From: Candidatus Caenarcanales bacterium
Lineage (GTDB): Bacteria; Cyanobacteriota; Vampirovibrionia; LMEP-6097
Length of the DNA stretch: 10,046 bases
Assembly (NCBI GenBank): GCA_021299565.1
Contig: JAJTHA010000140.1
Location: 1 to 10,046 of the forward strand
Reading direction: 5' to 3'
The first letter of the stretch is position 1. The number at the start of each line of letters is the position of its first letter. The position numbers and the translations under genes are program-made. This document shows, in pieces, positions 1-8,600 of the stretch. A model generated the notes under the pieces. That model saw nothing but the letters and a program-made list of their open reading frames with translations. It did not search any database and was not told the origin of the DNA.

Positions 1-28
1 AAAATTTTAGGGTGCATACCCTAATTTT
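1..28 (-). terminator. Putative intrinsic terminator after ruvX, cut by the window edge
   Basis: Bases 7-13 pair perfectly with 18-24 (TTAGGGT / ACCCTAA, 4-nt loop). After a 2-nt bulge, four A-T pairs (1-4 with 25-28) extend the stem. Read on the minus strand, the hairpin starts right at the ruvX stop codon and is followed by AATTTT before the window ends, so the U-tract may be longer than seen. On the plus strand the same hairpin is followed by TTTTT, so it could also stop a convergent gene lying to the left. The stem is short with only four G-C pairs, so the call is moderate. Confidence 0.5.
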
Positions 29-438
29 TATCCTAGGTCTCCGCCCACAAAGACCTCAAGTATAATCGCAGCAGCATACATATCAATCAGCTCTTTATTG
101 TCTTTATTGAGTTTGACCCCTTTGTTTTTGAGTATAGATTCGGCTTCTTTACTGGTAAATCTCTCATCAACAAAATGAAATTCACTATTTTTAAAGACCT
201 GTTTTAATTCTTCAGTTTTTGCTTTGACAAAATCAATAGTTTCAGTCGAAAAGCCTTCATTACATGGCATACCAACTACAATTGCCTCGATGCCATAATT
301 TTCATCTAAGTTTTTTAATTCAGCTATCAATTCATTAGTTAAACAAGTTTTGAGTGGCTTAATTACTATGCCTAGAGCATCAGCCCTAGCAATACCAGAG
401 CGCTTTTTACCAATATCAAGTCCAATTAAGATTGGCAT
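28..438 (-). CDS. ruvX: YqgF/RuvX family Holliday junction resolvase-like protein (pre-16S rRNA nuclease)
   Basis: This is a 136-aa protein of the RNase H-like YqgF/RuvX family, at the usual family length. Visible family motifs are the N-terminal GLDIGKKRSGIA (Asp8), the VVGMPCNEG strand-loop (54-62), VDERFTS (Glu92) and IDMYAAAIIL (Asp119). Asp8, Glu92 and Asp119 fit the acidic active site. YqgF proteins are cytoplasmic; they have been linked to maturation of the 16S rRNA 5' end and, by fold, to Holliday junction resolution. Which role applies cannot be read from sequence. The ATG lies inside the end of the upstream methyltransferase gene (13-bp overlap), with only a weak Shine-Dalgarno-like TGAGA before it, so translation is probably coupled. 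It is the last gene of the operon, directly before a hairpin. Confidence 0.93.
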   Translation of the reverse strand: MPILIGLDIGKKRSGIARADALGIVIKPLKTCLTNELIAELKNLDENYGIEAIVVGMPCNEGFSTETIDFVKAKTEELKQVFKNSEFHFVDERFTSKEAESILKNKGVKLNKDNKELIDMYAAAIILEVFVGGDLG

Positions 439-1265
439 AATTTATGTCTCAAGTCAAACAAAACCACACTAGTTGCAGCTAGTACGTTGATGCTCTCAAC
501 ATTATTTGCCATAGGGATTTTGACTAGTTGCGTACAAGAATCAATAGCACTTTTACTTAAGCCTCTGCTTTCGTTGCCAACAAGTAGCATAAAAACTTTT
601 TGTTGACTGACTCTAATCTCGTTATAACTACTTTCGCTATAAGAACTTGTACCAAGAATTTCACAACTAAGTTTTTCGTCTTGGCATTTTGTTTGAAACT
701 TATTTAACAATTCAGAGATTTCTATGTAATTTATATTGCCAGCAAAAACTGTCCCCATCGAGCTTCTAATAGTTTTGGTATTAAAAATATCAGCTGATGA
801 CGGACTTAAATAGATGGATTTTACTCCAGCTGCAAAAGCAGTTCTGATAATTGAACCTAAATTGCCCGGATCTTGAATGTCTTCACAATAAAGAAAAATA
901 TCAGAGGCTTGTATTGAGCTAGCACTATCAAAAATTGGATCTACAAATTCTTTAGTTTTGGCAATTGCTATTATGGGAGGAGCGGTATCTGTGGTTGTAA
1001 TTTTGCTCATCAATTCCTCATCAACCACAAAGAGTTCAACATCACTCGTGCATTTATTTGCAATGGTATCTGCTTCAACTGCGAAATTTTCACGAGCAAA
1101 GATTTTACTGATCTCTACATTTCTTGAAATTGCATCTTCAAGAATAGTTTTGCCTTCAATGATACATAAGCCAGCTTCTTTACGAGTTTTTTTATCGTGC
1201 AGTGATTGTACAAACTTGATTTGTTGATTGTCTTTGCTGGTAATTTTATCCACTACTATTCCCAT
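426..1265 (-). CDS. TrmH/SpoU family RNA 2'-O-ribose methyltransferase
   Basis: This 279-aa protein has the SpoU (SPOUT, knotted-fold) layout. An N-terminal substrate-binding domain (about 5-110, with the typical FVQSLHDKKTR and IIEGKTILEDAI stretches) is followed by a catalytic domain with all three motifs: DIQDPGNLGSIIRTA (129-143, including Asn135 and the catalytic Arg141), LLVGNESRGLS (227-237) and IPMANNVESINVLAA (250-264). The family transfers methyl from S-adenosylmethionine to a ribose 2'-OH in rRNA or tRNA. The two-domain layout resembles RlmB/TsnR-like 23S rRNA enzymes, but the target nucleotide cannot be assigned. The chosen ATG overlaps the end of guaA by 10 bp. A GTG at codon 5 (1251-1253) would remove the overlap and is a possible alternative start. 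Confidence 0.93.
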   Translation of the reverse strand: MGIVVDKITSKDNQQIKFVQSLHDKKTRKEAGLCIIEGKTILEDAISRNVEISKIFARENFAVEADTIANKCTSDVELFVVDEELMSKITTTDTAPPIIAIAKTKEFVDPIFDSASSIQASDIFLYCEDIQDPGNLGSIIRTAFAAGVKSIYLSPSSADIFNTKTIRSSMGTVFAGNINYIEISELLNKFQTKCQDEKLSCEILGTSSYSESSYNEIRVSQQKVFMLLVGNESRGLSKSAIDSCTQLVKIPMANNVESINVLAATSVVLFDLRHKLCQS

Positions 1266-2842
1266 TCTATTGTGCCGGGAGGCTTTGATGTAATATCATA
1301 AACCACTCTATTAACTCCGGCAACTTCATTAACAATTCTTCTGGAGATACTATCCAAGAGTTCGTAGGGCAATCTAGCCCAATCTGCTGTCATTGCATCG
1401 TTTGAAGTGACAGCTCTCAAAACAATTGGATGTGCGTAACTTCTTTCATCACCCATGACACCTACTGATTTTATCGGTAATAAAACAGTCAATATTTGCC
1501 AGACTAGCGAATTTGCATCAGCCTTTTTCAGTTCTTGCCTAACTATCAAGTCTGATTTTCTTACTATTTCAATTTTCTCTTCAGTGATATCACCAAGCAC
1601 TCTGATTGCAAGTCCAGGACCAGGGAAAGGGTGTCTTAATCGAAGATGATCTGGTAAGCCAAGTTCTTTGGCTAATTCTCTGACTTCATCTTTAAATAGA
1701 GTTCTAATTGGTTCAAGTAATTTAAAAGGCATATTTTCAGGTAGGCCGCCTACATTGTGATGAGATTTAATGGTTGCGGCGACTCTTTTGCCGGTTTTGG
1801 GATTGATTCTTATGCCAGAGGATTCAATCACATCGGAGTATAAAGTACCTTGAGCTAGATATTCAACGCTCGCATCTAGTTTTTTGATTTCATCATTAAA
1901 AGTATCAATAAACTCTTTACCAATAATTTTGCGTTTTTGCTCAGGGTCACTGATATTAACAAGCTTATCCATAAAGCGTTTTTTAGCATCGATATAAATG
2001 ACTTTGATATTTAATTGAGAAAAACTTTCTAGAATTTCTTCTGGTTCATTTGCTCTCATGAAACCATGATCAATAAACATGCAGATGAGCCTTTCATTAA
2101 TTGCTTTTTGCAAAAGCAAGGCAAGAGTCGCGCTATCTACTCCTCCAGAAAGAGCCAAGAGTACTTTTTTGTTTCCAACTTCTTTTTTGATTTGCTCAAT
2201 TTCAAAATCTATAAAATTATGCATACTCCAGCCAGTAGAGCATTTACATATTTCAATAACAAAATTTTTGATTATCTCAAGTCCTTTTTCCGTATGATTC
2301 ACTTCTGGATGAAACTGAATAGCATAAATATTTTTTTCTAGATTTTGCATTGCTGCAATAGGGCAATTACTGGTTTGACCAATCAATTCAAATCCAGGTG
2401 GCATTTGAGTTACATGATCGCCATGGCTCATCCAGCAATTAATTGTTTCTTCTGTTAAACCCTCAAAAATTCCTGTTTTTGATTTTATTGATAGTTCTGA
2501 TTTGCCGTATTCTCTATGCGAGCTTTTTTCTACTTTGCCACCCAGCTTTTGTGAAATTAATTGCATCCCGTAGCAAATACCTAATACTGGAATAGAGGGA
2601 TCTAAAAATCTTTCATCACACCACAAAGCTTCCTCGTCATAAATACTATTAGGTCCGCCAGATAGTATGATGCCTTTAATAAAACCAGATTTAATCTCTG
2701 ACTGGATTTCAGCGTAATCAAGATCAAAGTTTTTCACTTCCGAATAAACACCAAGTGAGCGAATTCTTTTGGTGATAAGTTCTGTGTATTGAGAACCAAA
2801 ATCAAGAATGAGAATTTTTGAAATAGTAGTGTTTGTCTGCAT
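1256..2842 (-). CDS. guaA: GMP synthase (glutamine-hydrolysing)
   Basis: This 528-aa protein is full length for GuaA, which converts XMP, ATP and glutamine to GMP in the last step of de novo guanine nucleotide synthesis. The N-terminal class I glutamine amidotransferase domain (about 8-200) has the LSGGPNSIYD loop, nucleophile Cys90 in GICYGMQL, and His178/Glu180 in QFHPEVNHT. The ATP pyrophosphatase domain follows, with P-loop LSGGVDS (231-237), then the dimerisation domain with RHPFPGPGLAIRVLG and the terminal KPPGTIEWE typical of the family. All key residues are present. The ATG follows the kdsC stop with no base between them (TAAATG), and the 3' end overlaps the methyltransferase gene. 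I see no guanine riboswitch, which is expected for a gene internal to an operon. Confidence 0.98.
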   Translation of the reverse strand: MQTNTTISKILILDFGSQYTELITKRIRSLGVYSEVKNFDLDYAEIQSEIKSGFIKGIILSGGPNSIYDEEALWCDERFLDPSIPVLGICYGMQLISQKLGGKVEKSSHREYGKSELSIKSKTGIFEGLTEETINCWMSHGDHVTQMPPGFELIGQTSNCPIAAMQNLEKNIYAIQFHPEVNHTEKGLEIIKNFVIEICKCSTGWSMHNFIDFEIEQIKKEVGNKKVLLALSGGVDSATLALLLQKAINERLICMFIDHGFMRANEPEEILESFSQLNIKVIYIDAKKRFMDKLVNISDPEQKRKIIGKEFIDTFNDEIKKLDASVEYLAQGTLYSDVIESSGIRINPKTGKRVAATIKSHHNVGGLPENMPFKLLEPIRTLFKDEVRELAKELGLPDHLRLRHPFPGPGLAIRVLGDITEEKIEIVRKSDLIVRQELKKADANSLVWQILTVLLPIKSVGVMGDERSYAHPIVLRAVTSNDAMTADWARLPYELLDSISRRIVNEVAGVNRVVYDITSKPPGTIEWE

Positions 2843-3364
2843 TTATGAATTTGGGATTTTTTCTTGTGCTATCAAAATGACATCAATTAATTCTCTAGCT
2901 GCCCCATGTCCCCCAGATTTTTCGGTAATATAGTGAATATGTTTTTGCACGCTAAAATGTGCGTTTGGCGGACAAGCTGCTAGTCCAACTTGTTCTAATA
3001 CTGGTATATCCAGCGAATCATCACCTATAAAAGCGATTTCGTCTTTATCAAGATTGTGAATCATCATAATTTCTTGCATGCAAGACCACTTATCAATAAC
3101 TCCCGTATAAATATCACTTTCAAAACCAAAGCCTTCAAAGCGTTTATGTACACTAGGACTTTTACGAGCAGAGATAATGCAGATCTTGATTCCAAAGTTT
3201 GCTGCTAATCTCATGCCATGACCGTCTAAGGCATGAAATTGTTTGAAGACTTCGCCAGTTTCAGCAATGAAAATTGAGCCGTCGGTCAAAACCCCATCAA
3301 CATCAAAACCTATCATTTTGATTTTTTGGGCTTTATTTTTGAATTTGTCAGAAATATTATACAT
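2843..3364 (-). CDS. kdsC: KdsC-like HAD phosphatase (3-deoxy-D-manno-octulosonate 8-phosphate phosphatase)
   Basis: This is a 173-aa HAD-superfamily phosphatase without a cap domain, the size of KdsC/YrbI proteins, which act as tetramers. Motif I is GFDVDGVLTDG (Asp21 nucleophile, Asp23 acid/base), motif II is IISARKS (Ser65), the motif III lysine is probably Lys92, and motif IV is GDDSLD (114-119). LDGHGMRLA (46-54) and the C-terminal SGGHGAAREL also fit the subfamily. KdsC removes phosphate from Kdo-8-phosphate on the route to CMP-Kdo and the lipopolysaccharide inner core, so its presence suggests an outer membrane. No kdsA, kdsB or kdsD is in the window. Relatives act on other sugar acid phosphates (for example KDN-9-phosphate), so the exact substrate is inferred. 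It begins 2 bp after the upstream gene with no clear Shine-Dalgarno. Confidence 0.88.
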   Translation of the reverse strand: MYNISDKFKNKAQKIKMIGFDVDGVLTDGSIFIAETGEVFKQFHALDGHGMRLAANFGIKICIISARKSPSVHKRFEGFGFESDIYTGVIDKWSCMQEIMMIHNLDKDEIAFIGDDSLDIPVLEQVGLAACPPNAHFSVQKHIHYITEKSGGHGAARELIDVILIAQEKIPNS

Positions 3365-3366
3365 AG

Positions 3367-4131
3367 TTAGTAATTAAAGTCTAAATTTATCAGATCACTT
3401 TTGTACATGTCCATTAGTCTTACATTATTTTCAAATAAAGAAATACCTTCATCTGTTTTCATTTCGGCTTTGCTTAGTGCCATCGCAGCTGCTATATTAC
3501 CGTCTACTAGTTTAATTTCTTTATTGATTTTATCCATAGTCAATGAGCCTGATTCGCTGTTGACTAGATTAGAATACTCACAAGCCAAATAATGTGTCCA
3601 TTTGAAATTCAGATCATTTTCCTGAATCACAGCAAGTCCATCTGTTTCGCCTAGATTGATATGAAAAAACATTTTGTTATTGCCGATTAGTTCAGCGATA
3701 AAAATTATCGGATCTCGTTTGTCAATTTGCCAGCTAGTTAGAGCCCTATGTCCAGGATTGTCGTGAGCCAGTATTTTGATAAAGCCTTTTGGGATAATTT
3801 GTTTATAGGCGTTTTTGAGAACAAACTCGTAAGTAAATTTATTGGTTTTACGAGTAAATGTAAACTCATCTTCCATATTTTCCAGAATCACTAATTGTTG
3901 TTTGAGTTCATCTATCAATTCAGATTTAGGATCGAGGCTTTTGATTTGTTTATTGATTTCTTCTGCCAAAAGCTTACGTTTATTGGGTTTCATCTCGAAA
4001 TCATAACTAGGATAAAACTTATCAAAAGTGGCTTGATTGATATTGTCCAAACCTAAACTAAGTAGATCTTTCAAAATTTGCCTAAAGTTTTCTAAACCTA
4101 GCCAAATAGCCAGCTGATCAGACTCAGGCAT
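3367..4131 (-). CDS. Protein of unknown function between scpB and kdsC
   Basis: I do not recognise this 254-aa protein. It has no signal peptide or membrane segment and is rich in charged residues, so it is probably cytoplasmic. Residues 1-35 look helical (LGLENFRQILKDLLSLGL). Residues 48-90 are a charged helical stretch (KRKLLAEEINKQIKSL). Residues 90-165 look strand-rich, including FIKILAHDNPGHRAL and DPIIFIAELIG. The C-terminal third appears helical. I see no metal-binding cluster, P-loop or other catalytic signature. The ATG overlaps the scpB stop by 8 bp and has GAGGAAA (4141-4147) 9 nt upstream, so expression is tied to the condensin genes. The uninterrupted reading frame, operon fit and ribosome binding site argue that it is real. 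A role linked to chromosome or envelope work would be guesswork. Confidence 0.85.
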   Translation of the reverse strand: MPESDQLAIWLGLENFRQILKDLLSLGLDNINQATFDKFYPSYDFEMKPNKRKLLAEEINKQIKSLDPKSELIDELKQQLVILENMEDEFTFTRKTNKFTYEFVLKNAYKQIIPKGFIKILAHDNPGHRALTSWQIDKRDPIIFIAELIGNNKMFFHINLGETDGLAVIQENDLNFKWTHYLACEYSNLVNSESGSLTMDKINKEIKLVDGNIAAAMALSKAEMKTDEGISLFENNVRLMDMYKSDLINLDFNY

Positions 4132-4879
4132 TATTATTGCTTTCCTCGAGCTCTTCGCTAATTTCGCCTACTTCCTCGGCAGCTTTAGGTCTGATAAACT
4201 CTACATCACTAGGTATAGCTTTTTTTAGAACTTTTTGCAGCTCTATGCCATTTTGACTAAGCTTAAAATTTTCTGTGAAAAATTTACTAGTATGCACGAT
4301 ATTGGAGTGCCCATCTTTAGTACGTTTTACTAGTCCCATGTCAATAAGTTCTTTGACGTGTTCGTAAACTCCGCCACCTCTGATTTTGACTAAATCGCTT
4401 TGCAAAATCGGTTCTTTGAGAGCAATGGTAGAAAGAGTTCTAAGCACAGCAGATCTAAGCTCTATCGGCAAAATGTTTTCTGTTAAATCTTCAAATTCAT
4501 CGCTGATTTGCATACAATAGCCATCAGAACAGTCAATAGTAATGCCACCATCTCTATCTTCGTATTCTTGAACCAATTGAGACATCGCTCTTGTAGCAAG
4601 TTCTAAATCGATATTAGCTTCTTTGGCGATGCTTTCTATTGCTCTAGGTTTTTCGCTGAGAAACAATATAGCTTCGATTCTGTTTTTGATTTTTCTCAAA
4701 TTGAAGCTCTGAGCTTCTTCTAGTAGTGAATTGATATTCAATACTTCAGTTGCTTCTTGAATTACCTCTTCTACAGCTTTTATTTCCTCTTCGATATTAT
4801 TCGATTCAAAATCAAATCCGCTGCTAGCAACTAGTTTGTTGATATTATCCTCTGTTGAGTTATTTAGTATTTGGTTCAT
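4124..4879 (-). CDS. scpB: ScpB, segregation and condensation protein B
   Basis: This 251-aa kleisin-associated subunit (kite family) of the SMC-ScpAB condensin binds ScpA as a dimer and helps organise and segregate the nucleoid. Two winged-helix regions are visible: RIEAILFLSEKPRAIESIAK (67-86) opens the first, and LRSAVLRTLSTIALKEPILQ (141-160) followed by VKIRGGGVYEHVKELIDMGLV opens the second, matching the family pattern of LxTLAIIAYxQP then IRG. About 60 residues before the first domain form an acidic, probably helical extension, and the C-terminus is acidic and Asn-rich. The start is well supported: AAGGAG (4890-4895) sits 10 nt before the ATG, inside the scpA 3' end, with a 20-bp gene overlap. 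The stop is TGA, overlapping the next gene's start. Confidence 0.92.
   Translation of the reverse strand: MNQILNNSTEDNINKLVASSGFDFESNNIEEEIKAVEEVIQEATEVLNINSLLEEAQSFNLRKIKNRIEAILFLSEKPRAIESIAKEANIDLELATRAMSQLVQEYEDRDGGITIDCSDGYCMQISDEFEDLTENILPIELRSAVLRTLSTIALKEPILQSDLVKIRGGGVYEHVKELIDMGLVKRTKDGHSNIVHTSKFFTENFKLSQNGIELQKVLKKAIPSDVEFIRPKAAEEVGEISEELEESNNNA
4141..4147 (-). promoter_or_regulatory. Shine-Dalgarno of the unknown 254-aa gene, inside scpB
   Basis: GAGGAAA on the minus strand lies 9 nt before the ATG at 4131, within the last codons of scpB. It supports both the start and the reality of the unknown gene. Confidence 0.6.
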
Positions 4880-5663
4880 ATACCCATAGCTCCTTATAAA
4901 ACTCTTTTTGATCTAATTTGACTTCATTCTCGTGCGCCAAAAAAATAGTTGCCAAAAAGGCATTTGACCAGTCACCTAGAAGCCTTACTATATTGGTGAA
5001 TTCAATACCTTTGCCTTCTATCAAATGCTCTGGTAGAACAGCTCTTAGTCTTTCGATAGCGCCCTCAAGATTTTCTGAGTGAGTTAGATCAAGAATATCA
5101 CCTTCTAGTTCAGGAGCGACTATGCTGTAAGAATCAAAATCAAAAAGTTTTTGTTGCTGTCTGAGGATTTTGTTTTCCTCTTCTTCTTTAGCTTCTTGTA
5201 GGGCTTTTATGAGATCTTGTAGAGTGAGTTTTCTGAATCTTTTGGCTTTTTGAATATACTTTCTTCTTAGAGCATTTTCAAGATCGTTGAAAGTAATTTG
5301 AGTCATGTGCCTATTAGCCAGTTCTTCTTCTAGTAGATAATCATCATCAAGTTCTCTGTGTAAGCCTATTCTCAAAGCCTCTTGTCCTTGTTCCACCAGT
5401 AAATCACTCTTCATTCTCAAAAGAACAGAAGCATAAAAAATCGCTCTACCAGCTTCTTTGAGACTATCGCCACTAGTTTTGCTGATTGCTTCTAGATATT
5501 TGGTGGTAACTTTTTCAAGATCAATATCCCAGGGATCGAGATCACCTTGCTTACTTAAATCAAGCAAAATTTCTAGGCTAGTATCATCAATATTGGCTTT
5601 GATTCTTTCGAGCTCAAGCTCTTTATCGGTAATTTCTTGAAGTTTAAGTTCTAGCTCATTCAT
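4860..5663 (-). CDS. scpA: ScpA, segregation and condensation protein A (kleisin)
   Basis: This 267-aa kleisin bridges the two SMC heads and recruits ScpB. The N-terminal domain contains LEILLDLSKQGDLDPWDIDL (30-49) followed by VTTKYLEAI, the helical segment that contacts the SMC neck; the DPWDI form is what I recall from cyanobacterial ScpA. A charged linker (about 130-180, with KEEEENKILRQQQ) leads to the C-terminal winged-helix domain (about 215-262: NIVRLLGDWSNAFLATIFLA, then VKLDQKEFYKELWV) that caps the other SMC head. Length is typical. It starts 5 bp after smc, and no Shine-Dalgarno lies at a useful distance, which suggests reinitiation after smc. Its 3' end overlaps scpB by 20 bp and supplies the scpB ribosome binding site. 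Confidence 0.94.
   Translation of the reverse strand: MNELELKLQEITDKELELERIKANIDDTSLEILLDLSKQGDLDPWDIDLEKVTTKYLEAISKTSGDSLKEAGRAIFYASVLLRMKSDLLVEQGQEALRIGLHRELDDDYLLEEELANRHMTQITFNDLENALRRKYIQKAKRFRKLTLQDLIKALQEAKEEEENKILRQQQKLFDFDSYSIVAPELEGDILDLTHSENLEGAIERLRAVLPEHLIEGKGIEFTNIVRLLGDWSNAFLATIFLAHENEVKLDQKEFYKELWVYEPNTK
4890..4895 (-). promoter_or_regulatory. Shine-Dalgarno of scpB, inside scpA
   Basis: AAGGAG on the minus strand lies 10 nt before the scpB ATG. It is one of the few good ribosome binding sites in the operon and decides the start. An earlier ATG (4885-4887) lies only 2 nt from it, is out of frame with scpB and meets a stop after three codons. Confidence 0.75.
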
Positions 5664-5668
5664 GTTTG

Positions 5669-8600
5669 TTATGCTGCTGCAAGCTCCTTATCATGATGAT
5701 CAATGTTTTGAACACCAATCACCTGACTGTAACCACGCTTACTTACAGAAACGCCAACGGCTCTATCTGACTGTTCAAGCATTGGTCTTCTGTGGCTAAC
5801 TACAATAAATTGAGTGTTTTGTGCATTGCGTCTGATTTTGTGAGCTAGCCTATCAACATTAACTCCATCAAGTGCTGAGTCTACTTCATCAAAAGCATAG
5901 AAAGGAGCTGGGTTGCATTGCTGCAGAGCAAACAAGAAGCTTAGTGCAGTAAGAGATTTCTCGCCGCCACTCATTGCTTCTAGTCTTTGCATTTTTTTGC
6001 CGCGCGGTTGCGCTTTGATAACAAGTCCACCGTTAAAGACTTCTTGAGGGTCTTCTAGTATCAATTCACCCTGACCAAAAGAAAGATCAGCGAATATTTC
6101 TCTGAAATAATTATCGATCATGTTGAAATTTGACAAGAACGCTGTTTTCTTTTCGTTTTTGTAGCTGTCGATTTTATCAATCAGCATCTGTCTTTCAGCA
6201 AATAGAGTCTCTTGTTTGCCAATCATTTCTTCTTTACGTGCATTGACCTCATCGTATTCATGTATCGCATGCATATTGATAGGCTCCATAGAACGCATTT
6301 GCTTTTCGATTTTGCTAAGTTCGTTTTGTAATTGAGTGATATCTTCTTCCGGTAGCTCAAGCTCTTCTAACTCTGGATGTTCTTTAAGCTCTTCAAGCAA
6401 TTGACTTAAGTGTTCGTTGAGGCTAATAAGTTTTTTCTTCTGCTCAACTATTTTGATTGCTGTAGATTCTATGCTGCTAGAAATCTCACCTTTACGTTGT
6501 CCTAGGCTAATGAGTTTGGTTGAAATTTCATCACGTTTTTGGTGGTGAGAGTGTAATTTTGCTCTCAACTTCTCTAATTCTTGATCTATTGTTTCAAGTT
6601 CTGATTTGAGATTATCGATTTTACTTTGATGAATAGGCTTGCGGATCTGTAGAACTTTGATCTCTTGATTAGACGCTTCGATTTTGCTCTTGAGCTTATC
6701 GATATTTTGACTACTAAAATTTTTCTCAACTTCAAGTGATTTGGATTCGTTAATCACGTTGTTTAACATGGTTTGATAGCGTTTAATTTCAACTTCTATC
6801 TCTCTAGACTCTTGGATAATCGATTCAAGCTTACTATCTTCCATCTCTGCAGCTAGTGCTTGTAGACCAATACTTTCTTTGTCTATCTCAGTATCAAGTT
6901 TTTTGATTCTTTCAACGAATTTTTCTCTATCTTGAGCGAGCTTATCGATTTGACCGGCGCAATTACTGATTGCGTTTTTCTCTTGCTCATAACTTTCTTG
7001 TAAAGTCTTGATTTGTGCTTCGGAAATACCACTTTGAGCTTGAATATCTCCAAGTTTTTCTTTGTATTTTTCTATTTGAACTCTAGACTCTTCGATTTGA
7101 CCTTCGAGATTTTCTACTTCTTCGGTTAGCTGCTTGATGAATCTTTCTACTTCTTCTTTTTGTTCTTCAAGTCTAATTTTTTGTTTTTCGCTATCAGCTC
7201 CAAAGTGAATCCCAGACTTAACTGCAGCGCCGCCTGTCATAGCACCGCTTCTTTCGATCTGATCGCCCTCGATTGTGACCATACGATAACGACCGATAAG
7301 TTTTCTAGCTACTTCAAGATTCTTGACAACTAATGTGTCGGCAAACGCATAACCAAAAGCATCTTGATATTGAGGGTCAAAAGTGACTAAATTGATCGCC
7401 CAATCAATAACGCCTTTTTCGTTTGGAAGTGGGTAAGATTTGGACTCGCGCATTTTGTTAAGAGGCAAGAAAGTTGCGCGACCTGATTTTGCATCTCTAA
7501 GAAAATCTATACATTCTTGAGCAACATAGTCGTCATCTACAACTACCGCTCTCAATCTTGCTCCGGCAGCGGTTTCTACTGCCATCTGGTATTCACCTTC
7601 TACGCGCCCTAATTGTGCTAGAGTGCCGTGTACTCCATCGATTTTGAGTACGCTTTCTACCGCTTTGCCAAATCCAGCAGCGCTTGCTGCTTGTTCTTGA
7701 CCTTCAAGCTTATTGATTTCACTATTTAAAGACTTGAGTCTATACTCTTGTTTTTTGATTTCTTCTTTGGTTTCTCTTTGCTCTTCTTTGAGAGTTTGGA
7801 CATTGCGAGAATGAAAAGCGATTTGTTCTTTGGTGTCTATGCTCTCCACCGTATCAGCACTGGTTTTGAGCTCTTGGATTTTTTGTAAAGATCTTTCTGC
7901 ACTTAATCTGTGTTCGTTGAGTTTTTCTTCTAGCAAAGAAATTTTTTCATCAAATCTTGCTTTGTCTTGTTCGATTTCTGATTTTTTGGATTTAAGTTCG
8001 CTGACTTTATCTTGGCTCTGGATAATGCTTTGAGTGCTGATGTTTGAGTTTTTGCTCTTTGCCAAAATTTGCTGTTGAATAGCTTGATAGCGAGCTTCTT
8101 CCTCGTTGATATTGTTTCTGATACTTTCTATTTCTTGAGCGTATTCACCTGCTTTAAACTCGATGTTTTTCAGTGATTTTTGTAAGTCTTTGATCTCTTT
8201 CTCGAGATTTTGCTGCTCAATAGTTTCATTGTTGATTTGCTGATCGATATACTCTAGAGCGCTTTCTTCTCTTGCAATTAATTCTTTTTTCTCTTCTCTT
8301 TGACTTGTTAAATCTTGAAGTTGTTTTTCGCCGAGCTCTGCGATTTCTTGGGTAATGCGGTTGAGCTCTTCTTGAGCTTTTGCCATATCTTCATTGATGG
8401 CGATCTGTTCTGCTTGCAGATTGTTTTTGAGAACTCTAAGCTCTTCTGCTTCTTGTTCGGTTAGTTCTTTGTCTTTGCGCACTTGTCTGATGCGCACTGC
8501 CAAAAACTTACGCTCAAGTTCAATGCGTCTTTGTTTGAGCTCCTGATACTTGAGTGCTTGCGCTCTTTGTTCGCTGAGTTTATCTAGTCTGTCTTCAAGT

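Noticed and set aside
958..1227. Plus-strand open frame of 89 codons opposite the methyltransferase gene
   Set aside because: It lies wholly opposite a complete SpoU-family gene, its product is Ser/Ile/Leu-rich as expected for an antisense shadow, and it has no recognisable domain.
2066..2341. Plus-strand open frames of 91 and 72 codons opposite guaA
   Set aside because: They overlap each other in different frames and lie opposite a fully motif-supported guaA.
2843..2900. Guanine or purine riboswitch ahead of guaA
   Set aside because: The sequence before guaA is kdsC coding sequence that runs to the base before its ATG, so there is no leader.
4124..4126. Recoded TGA at the end of scpB
   Set aside because: The next gene starts over this codon with its own ribosome binding site, other genes stop at TAA or TAG, and Trp is encoded by TGG, so TGA is an ordinary stop.
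5684..5689. AAGGAG upstream of scpA as its ribosome binding site
   Set aside because: It lies 20 nt before the scpA ATG, too far, and is simply the Lys-Glu codon pair near the end of smc.
7830..8033. Ser/Leu-rich plus-strand open frame inside smc
   Set aside because: It is the antisense of Glu/Lys-rich coiled-coil codons, which routinely give hydrophobic Ser/Leu shadows.
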